Positions 45,309 through 56,780 of a DNA stretch of 64,000 bases are shown here, piece after piece. The DNA is taken from assembly GCA_037693485.1 (NCBI GenBank), contig CM075349.1, positions 67,125,001 to 67,189,000 of the forward strand. Reading direction: 5' to 3'. This DNA comes from Kitagawia praeruptora. Taxonomy: Eukaryota > Streptophyta > Magnoliopsida > Apiales > Apiaceae. Position 1 is the first letter of the stretch. Every line of letters begins with the position of its first letter. The position numbers and the translations under genes are program-made. The notes under the pieces were generated by a model. It was not told the origin of the DNA. It did not search any database and saw only the letters and a program-made list of their open reading frames with translations.

Positions 45309-45815
45309 TGAAGTGTTTGAACTTTTGTTGCGGAGAGTTTTAGTGAAGAAGATGCAGTTAACTTATGAGATTCTTGAAAATGAATAAAAGTGAGATGTGA
45401 GAGCACAAGACAGCCTTTTATATTTTTCAAGAGTTAAAAATGAAATAATTAAAAGTAATTACTCAATTGGACAAAAGTAACTGTCAGATAATAAATGAAA
45501 AGAAAAGAATTATAGCCATGACTAAATATACACGTTTACCAATAGCTATAAATAAAAAAAATGTATGTCAACGGATATAGAATGGACGGTTGAGAAATAG
45601 TTTATCCATTAATGACGTGGACAACCTGTTATCCGTTGACATACGAAAATCTAGTAATGTGTTTATACTACCAACGGCTAAAAGAATATCTGTTGATAAG
45701 CAAATTTTGCCTAAGACAAAATTTCTGCAGAAAATTTTTCTGAGAGTTTTTAATTCTCAAGTAAATCAAAACATATTTCTAGCTGTAATTTAGTATGATT
45801 AGATATCACTAGGAA
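45309..45815 (-). promoter_or_regulatory. Gap between pol and env-like ORF with a TATA-like box
   Basis: No gene. TATAAAAG on the minus strand (45415-45422) lies about 107 bases before the env-like ATG at 45308, followed by a CT-rich leader. This is the spacing of a plant promoter, so the ORF may have had its own transcript. Two TCAACGGAT-type motifs are at 45568-45576 and 45631-45639. Confidence 0.45.
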
Positions 45816-48800
45816 TTATGAAAAATTAAGCATACCTAGTTCACCTACCAATCTTGTGAATGATGATTCATCAAGAGGCTTGGTGAAGATATCTGCAAGC
45901 TGCATTTCACTTGGCACAAAGTGCATTTCTATTGTACCATTCATCACATGTTCTCTAATGAAGTGGTATTTGATGTCAATATGCTTGGTTCTCGAATGTT
46001 GCACTGGATTCTCTGTGATGGCAATAGCACTTGTGTTGTCACAGAAAATTGGAATCTTCTCAACTTTTAGACCATAGTCAATAAGTTGATTTTTCATCCA
46101 AAGAATCTGTGCACAACAACTTCCAGCAGCAATGTACTCATCTTCAGCTATAGAAGTGGAGACTGAGTTTTGTTTCTTACTGAACCATGACACAAGCCTA
46201 TTTCCTAGAAATTGACAGGAACCTGTAGTACTTTTCCTATCAATTCTGCAACCTGCATAGTCTGCATCTGAATAGCCAATTAGATCAAAGCCAGAATCTC
46301 TTGGGTACCAAATGCCAAGGTTTGGTGTTCCCTTGAGATACCTGAAAATTCTCTTAATAGCAATCAAGTGAGACTCTCTAGGGTCAGCTTGAAATCTAGC
46401 ATAAAGACAAGTGGAAAACATTATATCAGGTCTACTAGCTGTTAGATATAAAAGTGAGCCTACCATGCCTCTATAGCTTGAGATGTCCACAGACTTTTCC
46501 TTAGTATTCAACTCAAGCTTAGTTGCAGTGGCCATAGGTGTTTTTGCAGAGGCACAATCCATTAAGTCAAATTTCTTTAAAAGATCATAAATATATTTTG
46601 TTTGACTTATGAAAATGCCCTCATTAACTTGCTTCACTTGTAACCCAAGAAAGTAAGTTAATTCACCCATCATGCTCATTTCATACCTACTTTGCATAAG
46701 TTTGGCAAACCTTTTACAAAGCTTCTCATCTGTAGACCCAAAAATAATATCATCTACATAGATTTGAACAAGTATTGAATAACCATTGACATTTCTATGA
46801 AATAAGGTTTTATCTACTGTACCTCTAGTGAAGTGATTCTCCAAAAGAAATTGAGATAAAGTGTCATACCAGGCTCTTGGTGCTTGCTTCAAACCATAAA
46901 GTGCTTTCATGAGAAGATATACATATTCTGGAAATTCTGGATCTTCAAAGCCAGGAGGTTGATGGACATATACCTCTTCTTCCAGTTCCCCATTTAGAAG
47001 GGCACTTTTGACATCCATCTAATAGACTTTGAAATTGGCATGTGCTGCATAGGCTAGGAAGATTCTAATTGCCTCAAGTCTTGCCACTGGAGCAAAAGTT
47101 TCATCAAAATCTATCCCTTCTTCTTGAGAATAGCCCTTTGCCACTAATCTAGCTTTATTCCTCACAATTATGCCATTTTCATCAGTCTTATTCTTGAGAA
47201 CCCATTTGGTACCTATGACACTTCTATCATCAGGTTTGGGCACAAGCTTCCACACTTTATTTCTTTCAAATTGGTTTAGCTCTTCTTGCATTGCTAAGAC
47301 CCAATCTGGATCTAGAAGGGCATCTTCTACTTTCTTAGGTTCCTCTTGAGACAGGAAACTACTTTATAGGCATTCTGCTTGTGTGGCCCTCCTAGTTTGG
47401 ACTCTTGAGTTTGAGTCACCAATGATTAACTCAAAAGGATGATCTCTGGTCCATTTTCTTGAAGGTGGAAGGTTTGATCTAGATGAGGTTGCTTCATCTA
47501 AATGAGCATGATCTTGTTGATTGGTCATTAAGTTTTGACTTTGAGAAACTCCCCCTGAGTTTGTTGTCCTTGCGGAATTATAAAGTTGACTATCAACGGA
47601 TGCATCATTTTGTCTATCAACGGATGCTCCATTTTGCATGTCGACGGATGCATGAGAATGCCTGTGAACGGATGCATCTGATGCTTCAATATGACTGTCA
47701 ACGGATGCTTCATTTCCAGTGTTAGCATTACTTCTTGTTGGACCAACAACTCTAGGTGAATTTTCATGGTCATGATCTTCATTTTCCTCATCATCATCGA
47801 TGTACATTCTTCCTTCTACCTCATTTTCAAATTTCAACTTTTCATGGAAGCCTTTATCATTTAGACCTAGAATCTTTTGATCATCAAACACAACATGTAC
47901 AGATTCCATAATAATGTTGGTTCTTAGATTGTAGACTCTATAGGCTTTCCCTGCTGCATACCCAACAAAGATAGCTTCATCTGCCTTTGCTTCAAATTTG
48001 CCCAAGTGATCTCCATGATTCCTTAGTACAAAACACTTACATCCAAAGACATGAAGGAAAGCTAAAGTTGGTTTCTTGTTGGTAAATAACTGATAAGGAG
48101 TCATTCCTCTAGCTTGATTGACCAAGGAAATATTTTGAGTGAAACAGGCAGTGTTGACAGCTTCAGCCCAGAAATATGTTGGCAATCTTGATTCACTTAG
48201 CATTGTTCTAGCTGCTTCAATGAGAGTTCTATTTTTCCTTTCAACAACCCCATTTTGTTGAGGTGTTCTAGCAGCAGAAAACTCATGGACAATTCCATTC
48301 TCTTCACAAAAAATCTTCATTATGGAATTTTTTAATTCAGTGCCATTGTCACTCCTAATTCTTTGTACTTTGTCTTCAGAACCATTGTTTACTAGTCTGA
48401 GATGATTGATGATGATTTCACTTGCACAATCTTTGGAGTACAGAAATAAGGTCCATGTAAACTTAGAAAAATTATCTACAATCACCAGACAGTGTTTCTT
48501 CATTGAAATGGACATGACATTTACTAGACCAAACAAGTCCATATGTAGCAATTGAAGTGGCTTAACAATGGATGACTCTGTCTTGCTCTTGAAGGATGAT
48601 TTCTTTTGTTTCCCTAATTGGCAGGCATCACACAATCCATCCTTGATGAACTCCAATTGAGGGATTCCTCTAGCCAGATCCTTTCTTACCAAATCATTCA
48701 TAACTTTAAAATTCAAATGTGACAGCTTTTTATGCCATAGCCAACTCTCATCCTTGCTTGCTTTGCTGAAGAGACAAGTGATGGATTCTGAGCATACTGA

Positions 48801-49150
48801 ACTGAAGTCAGCTATGTAAACATTTCCTTTTCTAAAGCTTGTCAATACCACATTGTTATCTTCCTTGGCAGAAATAACACAGGCTTCTTTTGTGAACTTT
48901 ACTTCATAGTCTTTGTCACAAATCTGACTGACACTCAGCAAATTATGCTTCAAACCTTCAACTAAAGCCACTTCTTCAATGATGACATTGTCCTTTGAAA
49001 TCAAGCCATATCCCTTAGTATATCCTTTGCTGTCATATCCAAAGGTAATTCTAGGGCCAGCTGCCTCCTTGAACTCTGTGAGCAGGGTTGAATCTCATGT
49101 CATGTGCCTAGAGCATCCACTGTCTAGGTACCATAGATTCCTTCTATTTC
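45816..49150 (-). pseudogene. Sirevirus B pol (three stop codons)
   Basis: One minus-strand frame holds protease (WYLDSGCSRHM near 49100-49133), GAG-pre-integrase (WLWHKKLSHLNF), integrase (HMDLFGLVNV, RSDNGTELKN, GVVERKNRTLIEAARTML), hinge, reverse transcriptase (LVAKGYSQEEGIDFDETFAP, YVDD) and RNase H (YSDADYAGCRIDRKSTTGSC, TKHIDIKYHF). Stops at 49095-49097 (TGA just after protease), 47364-47366 (TAA in the hinge) and 47019-47021 (TAG where Sirevirus A has glutamine) break it; no frameshift is visible. It is similar to Sirevirus A Pol throughout but clearly a different family. Three exact TCAACGGAT copies and two variants lie in the hinge (47593-47706). Confidence 0.9.
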
Positions 49151-49207
49151 CCTACACACATTCCAAAATACAAATCAAGTTGATTTTGGTACCCAAGTTT
49201 CCTTGGG

Positions 49208-51606
49208 TCATTTCTTGTTAGCCTTTGGTTTTGCACTATTAGCAATCTTCATTTTAGGTGTAGATGCTTGAGTGATAGGTTTTGACAGATGCTCATTTGC
49301 ATAAATATTTGATGCATGCATTTGTGGAAAATTGGCATACATATTATTCATGCTAGGAATGCTCCATGACATTTGTGGCATATTCACATATTGAAAATAA
49401 GGATTAGACACATATGGCATGTTCACATATGGATTTGAAAAACTAGCATTTTGATACAAACCAGGCATTGCAGGCATACTTGGCATAGATTGAGGTACAT
49501 GAACAGGAGTCCTTTTAACAGACTTGCACTTAGAAGATAGGTGATTGGCACTATTACAATTACCACAAGTTTTCCTACGGGCAAACTTGTCAGGAGAATA
49601 ATTGTTTTTCTTGTTGATGCCTATCTTACCATTTCTGTTCTTTTTCTTTTTACCCTCAGTTTCTACCTTTTCATTATCTGATTTACCAACAGCCTTTTTG
49701 TTATGTAAATCACCTGCCTTAGCCTTCTCACTTGATTTGGCTTGGCTACTTTCACCAGAAACAAAGTTCTTGGCTACTGGACCATACTGATTATTTAGTT
49801 TCTTGAGTTCCTTCTTACTGACAGACTTTTTGTTAGTCAACGGATACCTCTCATCCGTTGATGGTTCATCTGTCAACGGATGATCACTATCCGTTGATTC
49901 AAAAATAGTCTCTAGATCCTCAAGGCAAGGTTCTAGCTCCTTTTTCTTTTGAGTCTAGGTATCCTTCACAAACGATTCTATTCCCTGGACTTCTATTATG
50001 TTTTGTGAAATATTCCTACAGCTTTGAAATTTAGCAATTATCCCTTGTTCCTTTTCCAGCTGCTCTCTTAAAATTAGTTCACTTTTTAACACAGCTTCAA
50101 GTTCAATTTTAGCATCATTGCAATCAACTCTCATTTTCTCAAATTCTAGAAATTGAATTTCTAGAGCAGCATTTCTATCACTTAAAAACAGATTAGTCTC
50201 TTTAATCCTATTGTTCTCTTTAGTAAGTGATTTAAGAGTAACACTCAAGTGATATAGTTCAGTAGACATTTCATCTATAACACTATTGCATTCCTCTTTG
50301 GTGAGCTCAGAGAGATTAGTAGAAAATACCTGATTGCTAGCTGAACTTGCTTCCTGCTCTCCAGAATCAGCCATCAATGCAAGGTTGACAAACTCAACAT
50401 CTTCATCAGAATGATTGCCATCAGCAGCCCAGTCATACTCTTGGGTCATGAATGCCTTTCCTTTCTGCCTGAGAAGATCAAAATATTTCTTCTTGTAGTC
50501 AACAGTTTCAGTTGGCTTTCCCTTGTTCTCAGATCTAGGCTTCATGCATTCACTTATCATATGACCAGCAATTCCACAATTGTAGCATTTAATTTTGGAT
50601 TTATCCACATAATTGCTTGTGGAAAAATCCTTGTTAAATGGCTTGGCCACTCCAGAGTTTCTCTTGAATTTTAGCTTAGAGAGTCTCCTAGACAGAAAAG
50701 CTAAGTGCTCATCTATCTCATCCAATTCATCCTGCTGAAGGACATTCAATTCTTCAGACATTTTTCCTTGCTTTTGCTTGATTCTGCTCTACCTTCACAA
50801 ACCTCCCTGTTTGGTGTAGATTTAGCAGCTTCAGTCCTTTCCTCCTCCTTCTGCTCCAAGTTGGCAACAAGTGCAACTGACCCACTTTTCTTTTGGGCCT
50901 TCTCAATCTCTTCATCCTGCTCCATTTCTAGTTCATATGTCTTTAAAGTTCCATAGAGCCTTTCAAGAGTAAATGTCTTGTACTCTTGAGTATTTCTTAG
51001 AGAAACAGTCATTGGCTTCTACTCTTTGGGCAGTGATCTCAGAAATTTGAGATTAGAATCTTTCACTTGGTAGATTCTTCCATACAGTTTCAAGCAATTC
51101 AGTAGCTTTTGAAATCTACTAAATGTGTCATTCAATGTCTCTCCATTCTTGAAATGGAAGTGCTCATACTGTTGGATCAGTAGTTGCATCTTGTTCTCCC
51201 TTACCTGTTCTGTACCTTCACAAAGGGTTTGAACAATGTCCCATACTTCCTTGGAGGTAGTACAGTTGATAACATTGTCAACCATGTCTATTTCTAAGCC
51301 ATTAAATAGAATATTCATGGTCTTTTTATCTTTATGGACTTCTGCGATGTCTTCAGGACTCCACTCAGAAACAGGTTTGGGAATGTAAATGTCTGGTGCA
51401 TCTGCAGCAAGGCCAACTCTTGATGCAGTTTTCATTGGAACATGAGGACCCTTCTCTATGCAATCTACAAACCCTGAATCAATAGACATGAGATGTAGAC
51501 GCATTTTTACTTTCCAGTGAAAGTAATTTTCTCTATCAAGAACTGGTATCTTTACTCCATAATCCTTCTTAGACATGATGGAAGTGTGTTGATCTTTAAA
51601 CTTCAA
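49208..51606 (-). pseudogene. Sirevirus B gag (stops and frameshift)
   Basis: An ATG at 51606 opens the frame; a better start is 51576 (MSKKDYGVKIPVLDRENYFH). The copia Gag core is present (KMQLLIQQYEHFHFK, FSRFQKLLNCL). TAG at 51019-51021 interrupts it, a frame change occurs at about 50746-50761, and a further stop lies at 49955-49957. A CCHC knuckle is seen at IKCYNCGIAGHMISECMKP (about 50530-50590). A coiled-coil-prone stretch follows, then a second cysteine/histidine motif CGNCNSANHLSSKC near 49550 and an M/N/P-rich tail. Four motif copies (49837-49897) fall in the coding region. Confidence 0.85.
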
Positions 51607-51621
51607 ATATGTTAGAAGCTT

Positions 51622-51634
51622 GCTCTGATACCAA
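51622..51634 (-). other. Sirevirus B primer-binding site
   Basis: The minus strand reads TTGGTATCAGAGC one base after the LTR, the standard initiator-Met tRNA PBS of copia elements. Confidence 0.9.
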
Positions 51635-51635
51635 T

Positions 51636-52613
51636 TGTTATTCCCAGATTACACACTTGTATAATTGTAGAAGGGGGGGTTGAATACAATTCTTGATATT
51701 TATAAATTTCTGATAAGAACCACAGAAATCTATAAGGAGATAATTGCTGAATGAGAAATGATTCACAAACACATAAAAAATCAGGTGGTTAAATGTACCA
51801 CCTGAGACTTTTATTCGAAGAAAACTCTGTGATACAGAAGTACACAGTTGCTGTTTTACAACTCTTTACTTCTAAAGATATTCAAGAAACCCTAAGCAAA
51901 TATGTATGTTTTCTCAGTTTCTAAAGAGTTGCTACACTTGGTTATATATCACAAGTTTACAAGTACTACAGGAGTAAGATAATATTAATCTAATTCAAGT
52001 TGACTTGCTACTCCACTCCAAATCCACATGTAGCCGAAAGGTTGTCCTTGTGAACAGATATGTCCCCTGCACCTTTCTTGTATGTTCTGTGTAAATGGGA
52101 TGCTTCTTTCTTCTGCGTTTCCAAAGTATGGCTGCCATACTGCTTTTTGTACCTACTATCAACCCATGTGATCTGTCAGTCAAACATGTCCTTATCAACT
52201 GCTAATTCCCAGCTAGCATAGAAGAAAGTGTAAATGATTATCCGTTGATGTTGTACACTGTCATCCGTTGATGGTAGTTTGAGTTGTATCCGTTGATATT
52301 GTATATTTGAGTTGTATCCGTTGATAGAGTCCTGTTCTCATCTGTTGATACACTTTCACTTAGACAGAATTACATAGCATAGCTTATTTACAATTGGCTA
52401 CCCTATTCTGCCTATCCGTTGATGGTCAAAGTAAAAACACTATCAACTGATAAATAGAGATACTGCAGTATGCTACAAAATCTCATCCGTTGATGAGCTA
52501 CTTGTCAACGGATAGAGTTATAATGTCTCATCAGTTGACAGTTACAAAACATGACTTATACAATTTTGTGCATAGAATGTGAAGTTATCATCAAGTACAA
52601 CATATTCCTAACA
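51636..52613 (-). repeat. Sirevirus B 5' LTR
   Basis: The 978-bp LTR begins TGTTAGGAAT and ends GGGAATAACA on the minus strand. A TATA-like TATATAAC lies near 51941-51948. A 27-base motif near the inner end (51664-51690) is identical to Sirevirus A's. Seven exact copies of the TCAACGGAT/ATCCGTTGA motif crowd 52240-52513 in U3, with near-copies between them. Confidence 0.9.
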
Positions 52614-53248
52614 GTGGTGGTGGTGGTGGTGGTGGTGAGGGCTGGTGGTGAGGGGTGGTGGGGGTGGGGTGGTGGTGGTGGGGTGGTGGTGGTGGGGTGG
52701 TGGTGGTGGGGGTGTTTGTATTTTAGTGATTTTGGGGGGGTGTATTTTACTGATTTTCAGGTGGGGTGGGGTGGGGTGGTGGTGAGGGGTGGTGGGGGTG
52801 GGGTGGTGGTGCTGGGGGGGGTGTTTGTATTTTAGTGATTTTGGGGGGTGTATTTTACTGATTTCAGGTGGGGTGGGGTGGTGGTGGGGTGGGGTGGGGT
52901 GGGGTGGTGGTGGTGCGGGGGTGGCGTGGTCGTGGTGGGGGGTGTTTGTATTTTAGTGATTTTGGGGTGTGTATTTTACTGATTTCAGGTGGGGTGGGGT
53001 GGGTGGGGTGGGGTCGGGTGGTGGGGGTGAGGGGTGGTGGTGGTGGTGGTGGGGGTGGGATGGTCGTAATGGGGGGTGTTTGTATTTTAGTGATTTTTGG
53101 GGGTGTATTTTACTGATTTCAGGTGGGGTAGGGTAGGGTAGGGTGGGGAGGGTGGGTGGGTGGTGGTGAGGGGGTGGTGGGGGTGGGGGGGTGGTGGTGG
53201 GGGTGTTTATATTTTAGTGATTTTGGGGGGTGTATTTTACTGATTTCA

Positions 53249-53280
<32 letters not shown>

Positions 53281-53319
53281 TGGTGGGGTGGGGTGGTGGT
53301 GGTGGTGGTGGTGGTGGTG
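52614..53319. repeat. G-rich GGT/GGGGT minisatellite
   Basis: Five irregular units of about 110-135 bases each contain TTTTAGTGATTTTGGGG, GTGTATTTTACTGATTTCAGG and long runs of GGT/GGGGT. The anchor TTTTAGTGAT falls at 52721, 52830, 52951, 53085 and 53212. The plus strand is extremely G-rich and could form G-quadruplexes. Long Gly/Trp/Val frames here are repeat translation. The Sirevirus B LTR ends exactly where this begins, so that element inserted beside or into it. Confidence 0.88.
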
Positions 53320-53436
53320 GTTGAGTAGCACTCTATATATATATATATATAGTACTACTCAACTAATATATATTTCCGAATCAATATTTATTAACTACAA
53401 ACCAACTATATATATATATACATATATATATATATA
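53320..53436. repeat. (TA)n tracts with a hairpin
   Basis: GTTGAGTAG (53320-53328) and CTACTCAAC (53355-53363) flank a (TA)n run and form a 9-bp stem. A further (TA)n tract fills 53409-53436 and directly borders the first fold-back element. Confidence 0.8.
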
Positions 53437-53797
53437 GGGTCTTCTCTAATAGAAACTAACTTAGAATAGAAACTAGAAACTAAACCTAAATTAAATATTT
53501 CAAGCTAATCTAATGACCAAATTAGGGGTACCCCAATACAAAAAACGTTTAAAATTATTGGCTCTATTCAACAAAAAAATATAAAAAAAAATTAAAAAAT
53601 TTAAAAAAAGTTATTGTTCACATGATGACGTGGCACGTGAACAGTAACTTATTTTTTTATTTCTTTATTTTTTTTTATTTTTGTTGAATAGAGCCAAGAA
53701 TTTTATAAGTTTTTTGTGAAGCTGCCCCTAGTGGGGCCATTAAAATAGATGAAATATAATTAATTTAGTGTAAGTTTCTAGTTTCTATTCTAAGGTT

Positions 53798-53801
<4 letters not shown>
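53437..53801. mobile_element. Fold-back element 1, inserted in (TA)n
   Basis: Perfect inverted repeats pair along the whole element: 21 bp near the ends (53461-53481 with 53773-53793), 20 bp inside (53558-53577 with 53678-53697), and TGTTCAC/GTGAACA around the centre (53610-53648). The core is TGATGACGTGGCACGTG. (TA)n lies on both sides. It has no coding capacity. The target preference resembles Micron-type MITEs. Confidence 0.8.

Positions 53802-53837
<36 letters not shown>
53802..53837. repeat. (TA)n microsatellite
   Basis: A pure TA run between two fold-back elements; probably the insertion target of both. Confidence 0.9.
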
Positions 53838-53839
<2 letters not shown>

Positions 53840-54392
53840 CAAGTGCTCAAATACAAACCACTCTTAAAATACAAACCTACAAACCAACACTAAATTAATT
53901 ATATTTCATTTATTCTAAGATTTTCGCCAAGGGTATCTTCACGAAAGATGCTTAAAATAATTGGCTCTATCCAACCAAAAAAAAAAAAATTAAAAAAAAA
54001 AAGAAAATCTTGCCGTAGAAATGCGAAGCATTTAAGACAATAAACGGATGAGTTAGGTAGTCATGAGGGCCGAAGGCTCTCGACACACCCGTCAATCGTC
54101 TATTGCCTTTACCATTGATTGCCATTCCTTACAACTTTAGAATGATAAAGGCGCGAAGCGCCGTACAAGAAGGTGCGAAGCACCGTTAACCAGTGAAATC
54201 CACTGCCACGTCATCACGTGAACAATGATTTTTTTTTTTTTTTTTTATTTTTTTTGTTGGATAGAGCCAATTATTTTAAGCATTTTTTGTATTGGGGTAC
54301 CCCTAGTTTGGTCATTAGATTAGCTTGAAATATTAGATTATGCTTGGTTTGTAGGTTTGTATTTTAAGGAGGTTTGTATTGGAGTAGCCCCC
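53838..54392. mobile_element. Fold-back element 2, inserted in (TA)n
   Basis: Perfect inverted repeats of 23 bp (53864-53886 with 54345-54367) and 28 bp (53948-53975 with 54256-54283). The inner arms contain TTGGCTCTATCCAAC, nearly the same as in element 1, and the core again has CCACGTCATCACGTG. Between the arms are four small hairpins with a GAA loop (54019-54033, 54065-54081, 54150-54162, 54172-54184). No ORF. Confidence 0.8.
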
Positions 54393-54416
54393 TATATATA
54401 TATATATATATATATA
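54393..54416. repeat. (TA)n microsatellite
   Basis: A TA run separating fold-back element 2 from the next element. Confidence 0.9.
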
Positions 54417-56780
54417 GGGGGCTGCTTAAGTGAGACCCCTCTTATAATGAGAATTGAGACCCCTTACTATATTAATATAATCTATACACGCTTACATACA
54501 TTTATGATTTTTGAAAACATAGTTGATGATTTTTGAAAACACTCCTACTACGTCATTATCACCCCCACCAATCATTGTTACCCGTCATTATCACCTGCTC
54601 CTTCATAACACCACCCTGCTGCTCCGTTTCGTGACACCACCCAACTCCTCCGTGATACAATCTATTTCATCCTTATTGCAACATCTATTTTTACCATACC
54701 ACTGCCTAATCCATCCACCACCAATACCAGAATCATAATCATCACAAAAAGCAAATCACCAAGAAACCACAAATATTCAAAGCAAATCACCAAAAACTCA
54801 AAGCAAATCACTAAAAAATTAAAAACAAATCATCAAAAATTCGAGCATAATCATCAAAAAAAAATCAGATCTGAGACAAGACAAATCACAACACCACCAT
54901 CTTTGTTCGCCACCACCACCACCAAATCACCGAAAATTCAAAGCAAATCACCGAAAATTCAAAGCAAATCACCAAAAAATTCAGTACAAATCATTAAAAA
55001 TTCGATCAAAAAATTCAGATCTGAAACAATACAAATCACAACACCATCATCTCCGGTCGCCACCACCACTAATCAAAAAATTCAGATCTGAAACAATACA
55101 AATCATTAAATATTTTTTTCCGAAATATTTAATCGGAAATATTTTTTCCCGAAATATTTAATCGGAAATATTTTTTCCCGAAATATTGATTCTGAAATAT
55201 TTTTTCCCAAAATATTTATTCGGAAATATTTTTTCCCAAAATATTTATTCGGAAATATTTTTTCCCAAAATATTTATTCGGAAATATTTTTTTCCGAAAT
55301 ATTGATTCGGAAATATTTTTTTCCGAAATATTTATTTGGAAATATTTTTTCCAAATTATTTAATCGGAAATATTTCTTCCGAAATATTTATTCGGAAATA
55401 TTTTTTCCAAAAAATTGATTCGGAAATATTTAATCGAAAATTTTTTTTCAGAAATATTTATTCGGAAATATTTTTTCCCGAAATATTGATTCGAAAATAT
55501 TTTTTCCCGAAATATTTATTCGGAAATATTTTTTTCCAAAATATTGATTCAGAAATATATTTTTCCTAAATATTGATACGGAAATATTTTTTTCCGAAAT
55601 GTTTATTCCAAAATATTTTTTTGCGAAATATTGATTCCAAAATATTTTTTTCCCAAAATATTTAATCGGAAATATTTTTTTCAGAAATATTGATTCGGAA
55701 ATATTTTTTCCTGAAATATTTAATCGAAATTATTTTTTCCCAAAATATTTATTCGGAAATATTTTTTCCCGAAATATTTTTTCCCGAAATGTTGATTCCG
55801 AAATATTTATTTCGAAATATTTTTTCCCGAAATATTTTTTCCCCGAAATATTGATTCGGAAATAATTTTTTTCCCTAAATATTGATTCGTAAATATTTTT
55901 TTCCGAAATATTGATTCTGAAATATTTTTTCCCGAAATATTTAATCGGAAATATTTTTTCCCGAAATATTGATTACGAAATATTTTTTCCCGAAATATTT
56001 TTTTCCAAAATATTGATTCGGAAATATTTTTTCCCAAAATATTCATTCGGAAATATTTTTTCCGAAATATTCATTCGGAAATATTTTTTTCCGAAATATT
56101 TAATCGTAAATATTTATTCGGAAATATTTTTTCCCGAAAAATTGATTCGGAAATAGTTTTTTCCGAAATATTTAATCGGAAATATTTGTTTCGAAATATT
56201 TAATCGGAAAATTTTTTTTCCCAAATATTTATTCTGAAATATTTTATTAGGAAATATTTTTTTCCTGAATATTTATTCGGAAATATTTTTTCCCAAAATA
56301 TTTATTCGAAATTTTTTTTTTCCAAAATATTTATTCTGAAATATTTTTTTCCAAAATATTTATTCTAAATTATTTTTTCCCGAATTATTTATTCGGAAAT
56401 ATTTTTTCCCGAATTATTTATTTGAAATATTATTTCCGAATTAAATTTTTTTTCCCAAAATAAAATAACTTTTTTAAAATAAATTTGTAAATATAAAAAA
56501 ATAAAAATATTATTAAAAATAAAAAATTAAATAAAAAATATAAAATTGAAAATCAAAATAAATTAAAATAAGAAATTGAATAATTAAATAAAATTAGTGA
56601 TTGAAGTCATGATGGTGTCATATAGGGGGTGGGTGATGGTTTGATGATGTTATTTTGGGGATGGGTGATGTCATATAGGGGTGTATATAGTAAAATAGGG
56701 TGTGGAGATAGTAAAATTGGGTGTGCAGATAGTGGTTTTTAGTTTGTATTTAAGTATTGGTTTGTATTTGAGCAAAAACC
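54417..56780. mobile_element. Possible larger (TA)n-flanked element carrying a minisatellite
   Basis: The left end GGGGCTGCTTAAGTGAGACC follows (TA)n. The right end, read inward on the other strand, is GGTTTTTGCTCAAATACAAAC and is followed by (TA)n and (TG)n. Both resemble the end of fold-back element 2 (TGCTCAAATACAAACC), so this may be one member of the same family, enlarged by repeats. Bases 54770-55000 contain tandem copies of AAATCACCAAAAATTCAAAG. It could instead be several insertions side by side. Confidence 0.45.
55108..56460. repeat. AAATATTT minisatellite array
   Basis: About 1.35 kb of diverged units of roughly 27-30 bases with the pattern CGGAAATATTTTTTCCCG, AAATATTTATT. Every unit is rich in the palindrome AAATATTT. 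Frames such as 55336-55569 and 55911-56156 are translations of the repeat. Confidence 0.88.

Larger units (their letters stand above)
35242..52613 (-). mobile_element. Sirevirus B: older Sirevirus-type copia element with env-like ORF, 3' end missing
   Basis: Minus-strand order: 5' LTR, PBS, gag, pol, a 500-base gap, a long env-like ORF. Athila-2 interrupts the ORF, and Athila-A cuts it at 35241; the remainder and the 3' LTR should lie beyond the left side of Athila-A, outside the window. Gag and pol carry several stops and at least one frameshift. The element carries at least 22 exact copies of TCAACGGAT or its complement. Its 5' LTR abuts a G-rich minisatellite at 52614. Confidence 0.9.

Noticed and set aside
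52551..53437. Long Gly/Trp/Val and His/Pro frames on both strands
   Set aside because: They are translations of the GGT/GGGGT minisatellite in several frames, with no start context or domain.
55336..56156. Frames of repeating FPKYLIGNIF-like peptides
   Set aside because: They are produced by the AAATATTT minisatellite; several frames and both strands give similar peptides.
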